A stretch of 64,000 nt of DNA, taken from positions 3,906,001 to 3,970,000 of the forward strand of contig JAQOTA010000054.1 in the NCBI GenBank assembly GCA_029532415.1, in the 5' to 3' direction. Both the position numbers and the translations under genes were made by a program. Positions 11,046 through 22,802 of this stretch are shown here, in pieces. Every line of letters begins with the position of its first letter. Positions within the stretch are counted from its first letter, which is position 1. Below the pieces are notes generated by a model that was given only the letters and a program-made list of their open reading frames with translations, was not told the origin of the DNA and made no database searches. The DNA is from Marasmius tenuissimus. Lineage: Eukaryota; Basidiomycota; Agaricomycetes; Agaricales; Marasmiaceae.

Positions 11046-13475
11046 CTATGACCAGACTTTCTCGAACCATACTTCGGACCGTTCCTCAAGCGTTGTACCC
11101 TGAGGTTCGGGAACCCCAGCGCCTGCACCCCAGAAACCACCAGAGAAGCCAAGCCCAACCGTATCGCCTGAAGACCCGACTTCAACTAAGAAAGGCACCC
11201 TTTGGAAGAAAGTCCAGAAGGGCTGGTCCGCGTCATTCAGCGTGGGCTAAAAACTCCAAGCATCAGCGCAAGCCCCCAACCAGCTTTGAAAAAAGAAGTG
11301 AACATACATAGCTATTGAGGAACGTAACGTTGAAAACGTTTCCATCAAAATGCTGCAATCGGACATAGTCAAACCAAACCGAGGTGACAGGTGCAACCAG
11401 AGTAGGAATTTCTGGGTCAACGCCTCCGGGGATCGTTGTACTCAGGTTTGCGGCAAAGTCCTTGCAAGCCTCGGAAGGTTGTTTTCCCGGCTCAAACGAG
11501 CAGAAAGACCAGTTTCCGTATCCCGGATGGTTGTAGGTACCCTCTATCGAAGCCAAACCGCCCGGTAAGGAAGGTTCCGATGCGTTGTCCGGGCGAGCAG
11601 TGGGAATACTGCCAAAGATACTGGTAAGCAGTTCGGAAGCACTGTGAATGGTACAACAAAATTCAGCACTCAATTTCAAATTACTCGAGTTTCCAGCACA
11701 TACGGAGTCTCCCAGTCGAACGGCTCTAAGCCTAGAGCTTCATCCATGAGGCGGTACTGTATGACAAGATCGAACGCCACGCCCGTATCTTCGTCGTTGG
11801 TGAGCACTGCGATTCCGATATTGTCGAAAGGGAGGCGAACGATCCGACTATGTGCACCTATGCGTTGTCGAAGCGTATCAATAAATAATCCGAATGAAGC
11901 GAGGATCTCTTCACCTATAGTATCGCCACCATGCTGAGCGAATTTGATTGTATTAGCTTGAGATAACCTACTTCTAAATAGCCGTTTGGTCTCACCTCGA
12001 TGATGCCTGTAAGGTGCTCAAGAGTCAGCATACGGAAACGGCTGCTCACACCTCATGAGACTTACGGTGTCCCCGATAAGCACTAATTGATTGTCCTCCT
12101 CCATAGACTGCTGGCGATAACAAAGCTTGAGCTTCCCCTTGCCTAAAAGGTGGACGAGTTCAAAATCCAGCTGCCTTTTGCAACAATTTCCCAACTATTC
12201 TCACCAAGGAATTGCAGTACCATCAATTGTTATGCCTGTAGCAACCATTTCTAGAACCTCAGAAGGAATCACGGTCTCGTTCGTGGCTGGATTTTTGCCC
12301 CACAAAAGTAGGGTCTGTAACCATGTAGCCTTTCGTTTTACGGACATCAGTCCGGTGTGCAGATAGGTACTGAGTAGAAGGAAACCTCACCATGTCTCTA
12401 GCGTTACTGAATACTCCCCCAGCAGCAGCCATGACTGTAGAGGGTTTCAGCGTTGGTGCGGGGCAAGGGAAATTAAAAGGGACAGGCTTACAACTACCGT
12501 CTTCGCCGCCTTTGTCGTACCAGTAGGGTAGCTGTCGAGGTACCCCCGTCCCAGGAAGTCCACCGGCAAGGCTAAAATTCTCTCGAGCGAAGCCGGGGGA
12601 CAACCTGCCAGTAGCGTTCGCAACATCGAACGAATATGTCGTGGAATTCATTCCGAGAGGATCAAATACGCTCTTCTTAACGTATCGAGCCAACGGCATC
12701 TGGGTGGAAAGCACTTCTGGGAGGTACCCGAGCGTGCCATACATGAGATTGTTGTATTGGAAAGTCTGAATGAGAAAGACGTGAGAAGGCTGGTAAGAAT
12801 CTTGTGAGAATGGTACCGGTGCTCACTTCTCGGAACTCGGTTGATGGTTTGAGGAACTTGAGTCGCTCGAGCTGGTGCGCGGTAGAATGAGTTTCGGTAA
12901 GTTTTTTATTGAAGAGATTGGGCTAACCAGTGAAGGCAAGGTATCTTCTTTCCGATAATTGAATTCGTGTCGGGCCATGCCCGTGCGGTGGGACATCAAG
13001 TCCTTGATGGAACTCTTGTTCGTTGCAATCGGGTCGGCGAGCTCCCAAGAGGGAATCAGCGACGCGATTTTCGTATCCCAGGAGATTCTTGGCATCAAGG
13101 TCTCATTCGTGATCAACAAGCCAGTCGCAGTGGCGGCGAAGAGCTAGGTGTACGACCAGTGTGAGCCATGGTTAAAACAATGTAAAGTTGTACGGAGTGG
13201 AGACAAACCTTAGAGTTAGACCCAATAGAAAAGAGGGTCTCATCCGTGACATTGGAGTTGTCGTCGAGCCTCGCCGCTCCATACCCTTTCGTCTCGACGT
13301 TCCACTCGCCATTTGCGTCAAGTCGGACTACCGCGACGCCAACCCCACCTGGTGAGCCCCACCGGGAGAGGATGCCTTCGATGAATTGGTCGACTTCTGG
13401 CGTAAGGACGCGCGGTGTTTGTCCCTTTACGAGGAGCGGACTGAGGACAAGCGAGGTTAAGAGGAGAGATTTCAT
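11046..13475 (-). CDS. Secreted serine hydrolase, beta-lactamase/PBP-like (paralogue D)
   Basis: Predicted secreted serine hydrolase and close paralogue of E. The start at 13475 gives MKSLLLTSLVLSPLLVKGQ, then TPEVDQFIEGILSRWGSPGG. SxxK is in FSIGSNSK (Ser86, Lys89). YNN is in FQYNNLMYGTLGYLPEVLS, followed by FDPLGMNSTTYSFDVANATG. The HGG motif is in AQHGGDTIG. The C-terminal domain has YNHPGYGNWSFCSFEPG and LGFSGGFWGAGAGVPEP, and ends EVWFEKVWS. All exons join in frame. The coding region and about 240 bp of upstream DNA match paralogue E in inverted orientation, so D and E arose by an inverted segmental duplication now separated by the ENTH gene. Confidence 0.87.
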
Positions 13476-13479
13476 GGGT

Positions 13480-13720
13480 GTAGTTGTGATTCCAGCAGAG
13501 GAACAAGTGAGACTCGCCTTAAATACCGAAGGTAAGCTATAGCATGGTCGGCTAGCAGGCCAAAGCTACGCCCGCAGCGATCCCGTTGAAACTCGAAAAA
13601 TGTGAGCCACAGCTTTGTGTCGACCGAGTTATCCGAACGAACGTAGCAAAGTAGGAGTGTACCCAATCATGCGCCTTACTGCAATATAACTGCGGATGAC
13701 GGAGGTTGTAGTCAAATGAA
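13480..13720 (-). promoter_or_regulatory. Promoter of serine hydrolase D, duplicated at E
   Basis: Read on the minus strand this matches 17075-17305 in blocks: CATCCGCAGTTATATT, GCTGCGGGCGTAGCT, and ACCTTCGGTATTTAAGGCGA. The last contains a TATA-like TATTTAA (13517-13527) about 45 bp before the start codon. Retention of these blocks after the duplication marks them as candidate regulatory sites. Confidence 0.65.
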
Positions 13721-14573
13721 TGTGGTCCTCGCACTATGAGATGGGGACTCTATAGTAAGCTGTGTAGCCCAAAAGATGCAACACAAACCTCGACATCGAC
13801 TCCCGTGAGTTTGGTACATCATACAATGCCCGACCTCTGATATGCTTGCATACTGAGAGCACCACAGTCCCTAGTGGAGTAAGGGGAGGAACTCGAAGTT
13901 CAAGGCAAGCTTCGGGGCGTCGCAAGAGATAGGTTTGGAAAAGATCTGTTGCACGTCAGTACGTTCGTGATCTCTCTAGTTTCCTGCTGTCTCTGTCATT
14001 CCTTCGTGTTTTTCGAGACTGATTACCGGGTATCACTACCATGCAACCCGAACTATGTCGCTGGCACTGTTTTCGTGTGGCAACACCACAAGTTGAAGTT
14101 CCCGGAATGGGGCCTATGGCACCGTCGCGATCACAGTCGTTTGGCAAGACGACTGCACAGAACCGAGTAAGTAATGAGAATGCATGTTCGTTCAATGAAC
14201 GAAATGTGAGCTACGGCCTTCAAGATGAGGTAAAACCTGAGTGCAAACTTGGAGTAGGATTTCGGGCGCGCGCCTGATGATCGTGCCGTGCCAACTGTTT
14301 TTCGATATGATACAGAGGATCTGAGCAGAGGTTTCGAGTTTGAGGGTATACATTCATGTCTAACTTCAAGGTTTTCTGGGGCGATTTCCGCTGCTTGGAT
14401 CCACAAATGTGGCATTGAGGGTGGTGGTTCGGAAGATGGCTTGTGACATTGTGATGTGACAGTCAGAAGCGTCACAATAATCACGCTGTGCACTCTTCAC
14501 TGTCGACCGCCACGACACCCTCTCCCTCCTCCAACTCTCTGTACTTCTTGATTCCTTCGTACTCCGTGAAATA
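13721..14573. other. Intergenic stretch between divergent D and the ENTH gene
   Basis: Apart from the short dispersed repeat at 13980-14070, nothing was recognised. Frames here are short and lack motifs. Confidence 0.4.
13980..14070 (+). repeat. Short dispersed repeat, inverted copy at 20394-20491
   Basis: The run TTTCCTGCTGTCTCTGTCAT, then CCTT-GTGTTTTTCG and further matches through AACTATG-CG, recurs on the opposite strand at 20394-20491 with indels. No coding function is evident in either copy, although both encode a SCCLCH-FVF peptide in one frame. Confidence 0.55.
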
Positions 14574-16728
14574 ATGGACAGGCTAGAGTCTCTTGGGAAT
14601 CAACTTTCCCAGATTACGATGTATGACATCAAGTCAATGTATGAACAGGCAAGTCATGGTCTGTACCCTCATACATGTCAATTTGACTAGTTCTCCAGGC
14701 TAAAAATGTCGTGCTGAATGTGAGCGAGATCGAAGCAAAGGTCAGGGAGGCGACAAACGATGACCCTTGGTGAGCTACAACGATCTAGGTGGTCCTATAG
14801 TTACTGACGATGCGCGCTTCGCAGGGGTGCAAGTTCAACACTGATGCAGGAAATCGCGAACCGGTGGGTAAAATCAGTGGTATACGGCTTGATGTGTCAC
14901 TCAATGTTCATTCAGGACTTTCAACTAGTGGGTGCTCACGGAAACTCCGAACTGTAGTCAATGGTTTTTGACCAGTTCACGAATTTAGCCCCGATTTCAA
15001 CGAAATAATGCCCAGTATATACGGAAGATTCATGGAAAAGGAAGCGAGGCAATGGAGGCAGATTTACAAGGTAATATTCACAGATGCCTTCCGTGTCACT
15101 GATATTGACCCCCCGTATTCTAGTCCTTGCAACTACTAGAGTACCTCATCAAGCATGGTTCAGAACGAGTAGTCGATGACGCTCGCGCTCATATCTCTAC
15201 CATCAAGATGCTACGAAACTTCCACTATATCGATGACAAAGGCAAAGACCAAGGAATCAATGGTATCGGTTTGATCCACGCATGCTGGTCTTGTTGATCT
15301 CTAACATGTTTTGATATACAGTTCGTAATCGCGCGAAGGAAATCGTTGAGTTACTTTCCGACGTTGAGAAGATACGTGCAGAGCGACGAAAAGCGAAGGC
15401 CAACAAGAATAAGTACACTGGCCAAGGTAGTGATGGGATGAGCTTCGGAAGTGGGAGCTATGGAGGATTTGGAAATGACTCTGGATATGGCGGAAGCAGC
15501 AGCAACTATGGCGGTGGAAGCTACGGAAACAGTGGTGCGCCTTCCTGGACTCTCAGGTTGAAAGCTTCTTATTCCAACGTCGCCGTCAACAGACCGATAC
15601 GGTGGCAGTGGAGGAGGCAGAGGAGGAAGCAGCAGCTCGTCCTTCAGAGATGACAATGGAAGAAGGGGGGGATTCGAAGAGTATAATGCTGGAGATGATG
15701 AAGACGTTTCGTCGAGCTCAGCCAGACGGTCAAATAGTCTCAACACGACCACCAGCCCTACATCTCGTTCGGCACCCAGTAAACGCGACACTGCTCCTGC
15801 CGCTCCTGCTCCTGCACCCGTTCAAGAGGTTGACTTACTCGGTGGATTTGATGACGACGCCTTCGGTAACACTGTTTCTGCACCCCCACCGAAGCCCACG
15901 GCAACATCCTTTGCTACAGATAAGGCCCTGCCCACAGTTGGTGCTACTAAACAGCCCTCGGTCGGAATCGATGGTGCGTTCGTCTTAAACCACCGGTGTC
16001 AACCTAACTAATCTATCGACTCCCTAGATGATGACTTTGCAGACTTCCAGGCTGCCCCCTCTTCGCCCACTGGTGCTGCCCCCGCTCCTGCAGCTGCAGC
16101 ACCGAAGATGAACCTAATGGACATGCTAAACAACTCTGCCAAACCGCCCATGACCACAAGTCCCCCTCCCATGCAAGGGCAGCAATCCCTGTTCAATAGC
16201 ATGGGAGGCATGGGAGGTATGGGAGGCAATAGCGCAGGTGGTATGGGAGGCTACGGTGCTGGTGGTATGGGAGGCAACAATGCTGGTGGAATGGGTATGG
16301 GTATGGGCATGGGCATGCATCGGTCAAACACGTCAATGTCCGGCTCTTCCCAGTTCTCATCTCCCATGCAACCAACCTCTCCGACCGGCTTCTCCACGAT
16401 GCGACCCACAATGTCACCCACGCCGTCCACAACGTCCACAAAAACACCTGCTGCCAATGCTGCTGCGGCTTCCAAGCCAGCTGCCTCTTCTGGTGGAGGC
16501 TTTGACGACCTCTGGTCGATGTCTCTCGGTTCATCGAAGCCCGCTGCGAACGCTCCCGTCAAGTCGATGAAAGATCTTGAAAAAGAGAAGTCGTCGGCCG
16601 GTCTCTGGGGTGGCGCAGGCGGGGCGAAACCTCCTATGGGCAACATGGGCTCGTTCGGCGCCTTCGGAGGATCTAGTTCAGGGACAGGGAACGCCTCGGG
16701 TGGAGGTGGTGACGACCTCTTGCTGTAG
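14574..16728 (+). CDS. ENTH-domain clathrin adaptor (epsin, Ent3-like)
   Basis: Predicted endosome/TGN clathrin adaptor that binds phosphoinositides through its ENTH domain. Exons read MDRLESLGNQLSQ, YDIKSMYEQ, AKNVVLNVSEIEAKVREATN and DDPWGASSTLMQEIA. Next come IMPSIYGRFMEKEARQWRQI and YKSLQLLEYLIKHGSERVVD, the most conserved ENTH core. The disordered C-terminal half is Gly/Ser/Ala/Pro rich. It carries YTGQGSDGMSFGSGSYGGFG, then DLLGGFDDDAFG, then DDDFADFQAAP, a DFxDF-type motif known in Ent3-type adaptors for GGA/AP-1 ear binding. It also has Met/Gly repeats (GGMGGMGGNSAGGMGG) and ends DDLLL. The first intron uses a GC donor (CAG|GCAAGT). The gene sits between inverted serine-hydrolase copies and is functionally unrelated to them. 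Confidence 0.87.
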
Positions 16729-17074
16729 TGGGAGTAGTTGTTTAGAGACCTGTCGTCGTTGTTGTACGTGTCGGAATTGCCTCTCTCTTATAAGATCTTC
16801 GTTGATTTACGGCCCTTTCACCAGATTTATTTTCTGATGTTTCAATAGGATGTGGATTCCTCGGGTGTGGCACCCGTTGTACTACCCTTTTCAATGCTAT
16901 TCGAAACGGCTGATACTTGAAGCTCACGAGAGACCAAACTTGATCCTTTTTTAGTGCAGTTGGTGAGGACGGAAGCAGACTATAGGGCATGGTACACCGT
17001 GTCGGGATTACGGGAGTCAACGTCGAAATATTTTTCGGATGCACCCGGCTGACTGGGGCGTGAAGTCTGCATTC
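16729..17074. other. Intergenic stretch, nothing recognised
   Basis: 3' flank of the ENTH gene up to the duplicated promoter block of paralogue E. No motif was seen. Confidence 0.4.
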
Positions 17075-17305
17075 AGTCAAATACAGGCCTTGTCATCCGC
17101 AGTTATATTAAAGCCGGGCGCTCAATCAGTACAATACTTTGTGACGTTTGTGCGGATAACGCTCGACTCAAGACTGCCAGTCAGATTGCTCGACTCTCAA
17201 AGGGATTGTTGCGGGCGTAGCTCCGGCCGGCCAAACATGCTACACCTTACCTTCGGTATTTAAAGGGAGTCTCATCTGTCCGTCTACTAGAATCGAACCC
17301 ACATC
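17075..17305 (+). promoter_or_regulatory. Promoter of serine hydrolase E, duplicated from/at D
   Basis: The blocks CATCCGCAGTTATATT, GCGGGCGTAGCTCCGGCC and ACCTTCGGTATTTAAAGGGA correspond to the D upstream region. The TATA-like TATTTAAAG lies at 17255-17265, about 45 bp before the ATG. Confidence 0.65.
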
Positions 17306-17306
17306 C

Positions 17307-19801
17307 ATGAGATCTCTTTCCCTGGCGCTGCTTGTTCTCGGTCCGCTCCTCGTAAGGAGTCAAATACCGCGTGTCCTCACACCAGAGGTCGATCAATTTA
17401 TCGAAGGCATCCTCTCCCGGTGGGGCTCACCAGGCGGGGTTAGCGTCGCAGTGGTCCGACTCAACGCCAACGGCGAATGGAACGTCGAGACGAAAGGCTA
17501 CGGAACGGCGAGGCTCGATGACAACTCTAATGTCACGGACGAGACCCTCTTTTCCATCGGTTCTAATTCTAAGGTTGGTCTCCACTCCGTACTCCACTTT
17601 TTTTATGAACGACTAACGCTTGTCGTATACGTCTAGCTCTTTACCGTTGCTGCGACCGGCTTATTGATTGCAAACGAGACCTTGACCCCCAGGTTCTCCT
17701 GGAACACGAAAATCACGTCGTTGATTCCCTCCTGGGAGCTCGTCGACCCGATCGCGACAAATAAGAGTTCTATCAAGGACTTGATGTCCCACCGTACAGG
17801 CATGCCTCGACACGAGTTCAGCTATCGCAAAGCGGATACCTTGCTCGCAATGGTTAGCTCAATTCCTTCGATGAAGAAGTTATCAGAACTCATTTCGCTG
17901 CGCGTCAGATTGATAAACTCAAATTCCTCAAACCATCAACCGAGTTCCGAGAGGTGAGCACCGGCACAATTCTCACAAGGTGCTTACCAGTCTTCTCACG
18001 TCTGTCTGATTAAGATCTTCCAATACAACAACCTCATGTACAACACGCTCGGGTACCTCCCAGAAGTGCTTTCCACCCAAACGCCGTTGGCTCGATACGT
18101 TAAGAAGAACATATTCGATCCCCTTGGAATGAATTCTACGACGTATTCGTTCGATGTCGCGAATGCTACTGGCAAGTTGTCACCCGGCTTCGCTCGAGAG
18201 AACTTTAGCCTTGCCGATGGGCTTCCTGGGACGGGGGTACCTCGACAGCTACCCTATTGGTATGACAAAGGCGGCGAGGACGGTAACTGTATGCCCGTCC
18301 TTTTACGGTCTCCTTGCCCGTACCAACAACACTGAATACCTTGTATAGTCTTGGCTGGCGCCGGTGGAGTGATCAGTAATGCTAAAGATATGGTGAGGTT
18401 CCTCTCTAATCAGTACCTGTCTGCACGCCAGACTGATGCCCGCAAAACCATAGGCTACATGGTTGCAGGCCCTCATCTTATGGGGTAAAAACCCAGCCAC
18501 GAACGAGACGGTGATCCCTTCGGAAGTCTTGGAAATGGCTGCTTCAGGCATTACGGTTGACACCACTGGAATTCCTTTGTGAGAATAGTTGCAAAGACGT
18601 CACAGAAACGAATCTGGATTTGACTTGTCAAACTTTTAGGCCACCGGAAGCTCAAGCTCTGTTGTCGCAAGCAGTCTATGGAGGAGGTCAATCGAGTAGC
18701 ACTTATCGGGGACATCGTAGGTCTCTAAAGCTGTTGTCAGCCGTCTCCTTTTGCTCACTCTCGAGCATCCAACTTGCAGGCGTCATTGAGGTAAGGCCAA
18801 TCGATCATCGCAAGCAGAAAATGTCAAGCTAATGCCCCATACGCTCAGCATGGTGGCGACACCACAGGTGAGGAAACTTCGCTTCATAAAAACTTCCGCT
18901 TACTGATACGCACTGAAAACGCGTAGGTGCGCACAGTTGGGTCGCACGTCTCCCTTTCGACAATATCGGAGTAGCAGTACTCACCAACGACGACGATACG
19001 GGAGTGGTGTTCGATCGTGTGATACAGTACCGCCTCATGGATGAAGCTCTAGGCTTAGAACCATTCGACTGGGAGACTCCGTATGTACCCGAAACTCAGG
19101 TATACTGGTAATCAACGCTGAACCTTGTTGTACCACAGTGCTTCCGAAATTCTCGCACAAGTCTCTGGCAGTACTCCCACTCCACGCCCAGGGAACTCAT
19201 CGAGTCCTTCCATACCGGGTGGATTTGCATCGATTGAAGGTACCTACAACAATCCTGGGTACGGAAATTGGTCTTTCTGTTTATTCGAGCCGGGAAATCA
19301 GCCTTCCGAGGCTTGCAAGAGCTTTGCTACAAACCTCAGTGCAATTCTTCCCGGAGGCATTGACCCGGAAGTTCCTACCTTGGTCGCACCCGTCAATTCG
19401 ATCTGGTTCGACTATGTCCAGTTGCAGCATTTCGATGGAAACGTTTTCAATGTTACGTTCCTCAGCAGTTATGTCAGTTTGCTTTTCTTCATGAGGGCGT
19501 TCGGAAGACCTGTACTAATGCATCGAGTTTCTAGCCCACAGTGAACGATCCGAACCAACCTTTCTGGACTTCCTTCATCAGGGCGCCATACCAAGCTGAG
19601 GTTGGGTCTTTAGACGATACGGTTGGGCTTGGCTTTTCTGGTGGTTTTTGGGGTGCAGGTGCAGGCGCGCCTGAGCCTCGGGGTACAACACTCGAGGAGC
19701 GATCCGAAGTATGGTTCGAGAAAATCGAATCGTCTTTTGACATGAACGCTACCCATTCCGTCATACTTTCTGAATCGAGCACCGACGCATCAACTTATTG
19801 A
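17307..19801 (+). CDS. Secreted serine hydrolase, beta-lactamase/PBP-like (paralogue E)
   Basis: Plus-strand sister of D. The start at 17307 gives MRSLSLALLVLGPLLVRSQ, then TPEVDQFIEGILSRWGSPGG. SxxK is in FSIGSNSK (Ser86, Lys89). YNN is in FQYNNLMYNTLGYLPEVLS, followed by FDPLGMNSTTYSFDVANATG. HGG is in AQHGGDTTG, whose codons are split by an intron. Then come ARLPFDNIGVAVLTNDDDTG and YRLMDEALGLEPFDW. The C-terminal domain has YNNPGYGNWSFCLFEPGNQP and LGFSGGFWGAGAGAPEP. The tail is about 20 residues longer than in D (MNATHSVILSESSTDASTY). All exon joins keep frame, so the gene appears intact. The secreted location and the motifs are seen; the substrate is unknown. Confidence 0.87.
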
Positions 19802-20893
19802 ATATTCTATGGAGTATTCACACCAGTAGCTATATACTACTTACCTCCCTGTTGAATCTTGATGATATAAGTACGATACTCCGGAATAATTTTGATTGAA
19901 ATTTAGGAAGAGCTGAAACTTGACAAGTATCTGACATTATTCAGATCATTTGACGGTCAGGCGTTGTGTCAGCTTCAATTTCACGACTTGCAGGATGCGA
20001 TCGGTCACCGCACAGCGTAGACGTTGAATAGCAGGCGAACGTGACTTCGTCGCGGTGGTCCAGGGTGGTCCGACTGTTATGTCACATTGGTGTCACAAGC
20101 CGTCTTCCTAACCACCACCACCACCAGCCACTCACCTCTGCCCGTCGGTGTAGCACAGACTACAGCACGCTTGATCAACGCCGAGTCGATTATTCTGGAG
20201 CTCCTCGCAGGTAAGTCATTAGATAATGTCGTGTGCTCTCTTTGAGTCAGAGTATCACCATCACCATATCGAAGAACGATCGGCACGGCTTGAAGGTCTT
20301 GGGCGGACACCCGAACTGCCACTACTCCAGCATGCACCCAGGTTTTACCCTTCGTATTCAACGACGTAAATTATTTGCTCGATTCTGCGCGACGGTGGTG
20401 CCGACGCCATAGTTGTATGATGCTGCTATTAGGGATGCTCGGCAAATGGTTTTAACGAACACAAAGGGATGACAGAGACAGCAGGAAATTATGGGGATCG
20501 CGAAGGGTATAGACGCCTGCTTCGCAGCAAGGCGATTGATGCCAGAACACGTAATGTGGGGAGGGTCAGTGAAAAGGTTACTCATCGCATTCCTTACGAC
20601 TACTCGGCGTCCTGGGACGGAAGGATAGGATTCGGCTCGGTGAGAAAGAAATGTGGCCGCAGAGTTGGGTTTCAGCCCGCAACGCTATTCTGTCATCCCG
20701 GACACTGCCTCGAGTGTTCGTGAACCTTGACGTACTTTTGGCAGGCGGAGAACGAAGCACGCGTCCGGACATGTCACAACTTATCGCAGCCAGCGAATTC
20801 CTCACGACCCTACTACATAAGCGACCATCTCGTCGCCTTCCAAGACCCCTGCCGATTCTCCTTTCTCGCTGGAAATTCCTCAAAGATATTGTC
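19802..20893. other. Intergenic stretch with a dispersed repeat
   Basis: Holds the short inverted-repeat partner at 20394-20491 and the upstream region of the next DUF6534 gene. The last ~70 bp resemble the upstream region of the DUF6534 gene at 37.1-38.6 kb. No other gene was seen. Confidence 0.4.
20394..20491 (-). repeat. Short dispersed repeat, inverted copy of 13980-14070
   Basis: Reverse complement reads TTTCCTGCTGTCTCTGTCAT, then CCCTTTGTGTTCG, followed by diverged sequence through AACTATGGCG, matching the other copy with indels. Confidence 0.55.
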
Positions 20894-22492
20894 ATGTCCG
20901 GCACAACAACTATTCCACCGCACATCGTCGAACCGTAAGTCTCTCCACGCGCTTTCAGCACCTCACTGACACGCAACAGAGTGGGACCAATGGTGATACA
21001 CTTTCCTGGACCCGTCTTGTGAAGCCTTGAGGCTTACTCCCTCCCGACTTCAAGTTCCTCTCCTACCTATTTCATTGGGGACTATTTGGTATCCTCAATG
21101 TCCAGGCATGTAAGAGATTCTATCCCTGTGTAATTTGTATGCCAAATCTCACGGATCACTAGATATCTACTATCTAGCCTTCCCCTTTGATCGTTGGTCC
21201 ACAAAGACAATTGTCTCTGTCGTGTACACCATCGAGCTCGTTCAAACGATATTGGCTACAAGAGAAGGTTTTCGCACTTTCGGGTACGGTTGGGGCGACC
21301 TAAGCATCCTGGATCAGCCTGGACTTGGCTGGCTCTGCTTTCCCATCATCACAAGCATAGGTCAGTACCCTGGAGTAACTTACAAATCACAAGTTTTGAC
21401 ATGCCTTGGCTCCCGACCAGTGAGCTGCATCATCCAGTTCTACTATGCATGGCGGATATGGGTACTGGGCCAGTCAAAGTATGTCCGAGTCTCTCGATCA
21501 GACCAATGATACTCACTTGACGGCCGTGATGTAGGCACGTCCCGCTGGTGATATGTGCGGTGAGAGTTCATTACTTCCTTTCGAGTAATGATTTTCCTCA
21601 TCCCTTGAATGACGCTGATATCGGGCCGTCTCTTAGCTGAGTCTCTTCCAAGCGGGGGGCGGTCTATGGGCGGGAATTGTCGAGAGCGCCGAAATCAAAA
21701 GCTATGCTCGGCTCCAAGAGGGAATACGAATCCCCTCCATCGTACGTGTGATACCTTCAATCCTCCGCCGAGTAGGCAGATTCATCACACACCGGGTTCC
21801 AGATTTGGCTCGCAGGTTCGTAAAACACGATTCTCCCCCGAGTTACTGATAAGATTCAGCGTTTCACAGGCAACGCAGCATGCGACGCCCTCATCACACT
21901 ATCCATGCTCCGGTTCCTCTTCGCACATCGAAGTGGCTTCGGGCCAACAAACGCGATACTGGTCAAGTTGATCCGGCTCTTTCTCGGTACTGGACTCCTC
22001 ACCTCAACAGTCACCATTCTGGATATGGTTTTGTTCATTGTCTTCCAGAACGTTGGTTATTACCTTATCCTCGCGAGGATGCTGTCGAAGTTGTACAGCA
22101 ATAGTATGATGGTGGTGAGTGCGAAATACTTGCGGTGGGCCTAAAGTGAGGGGAGTCCCCCGCCTGACAAGTCTGATGGGTTTTAGCTCCTCAACTCGCG
22201 GGCGAGTAACGGGCGCGATATAGGATACTACTCATCCGAACCGGGTAACCTCTCATGGGCAGTCGAGCCTGATCCTATTCACCAAACCCAGCAGACATCG
22301 AGCACATACCGTCTCACAGATCTCTCTGCTCCAGGAAGATCCACGACGACCTCAGTGCCTATCCAGATGCGGGTGATGAGGGATACAATATCGAAGAGCT
22401 TGACGACAGTTTCGGATTTGGATCACCCTGCCGCAACTCCTCGGACGTCCTCCGGCCCCAAGATTTACGACTCCATTCGAGCCAGTCCCTGA
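20894..22492 (+). CDS. DUF6534-type seven-pass membrane protein (paralogue 2)
   Basis: The start at 20894 gives MSGTTTIPPHIVEP. It is joined through the 13-nt microexon 20980-20992 (coding VGPM) to FLSYLFHWGLFGILNVQ. Then follow IYYLAFPFDRWSTKT, ELVQTILATREGFRTFGYGW, VSCIIQFYYAWRIWVLG and GGLWAGIVESAEIKSYARLQ. The family's hallmark end is HRSGFGPTNAILVKLIRLFL then GTGLLTSTVTILDMVLF. After SNSMMV an intron leads to the tail LLNSRASNGRDIGYYSSEPG, then NLSWAVEPDPIHQ. Every exon junction keeps frame, so this is the cleanest member in the window. Multipass membrane topology is inferred from the hydrophobic segments. The function is unknown. Confidence 0.85.
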
Positions 22493-22802
22493 TGGTGTAT
22501 GTAGAAGTGGCGCGGTGATATTCAATACCGTCAAACTGATAACTTCTGCGGGTTTTCTTGCCATGCATTTTCCTTGGTATAGCTCGAGCTTGAACTTCCG
22601 CCGCTATAACTTAGACTGTTCCCAGGGCCCACTGGTGACACAGATACTCATACGTCAGTTATAACTCCGCGTGGATATGCGAGCTTCGAGCTTATTCACA
22701 TGGATACCTGCAACAATCCAATTCCAGCAACATCTCATCGAGATAACTTACGAATACAAAGGTTACAGTGACCACGGGCACGCGTGCGGCATCCACCGCC
22801 TA

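Noticed and set aside
16200..16320. Short repeated units resembling a CRISPR-like or satellite array
   Set aside because: They encode GGM repeats in the epsin tail; there are no spacers, and CRISPR arrays do not occur in fungal nuclear DNA.
15351..16646. Long minus-strand ORFs opposite the epsin gene
   Set aside because: They are shadows of its Gly/Ala/Met-rich tail; the plus strand has the ENTH domain.
20980..21060. In-frame stops after VGPM-VIHF in the DUF6534 genes read as pseudogene evidence
   Set aside because: In all copies the stops lie in a second intron after the 13-nt microexon; splicing there gives a continuous protein.
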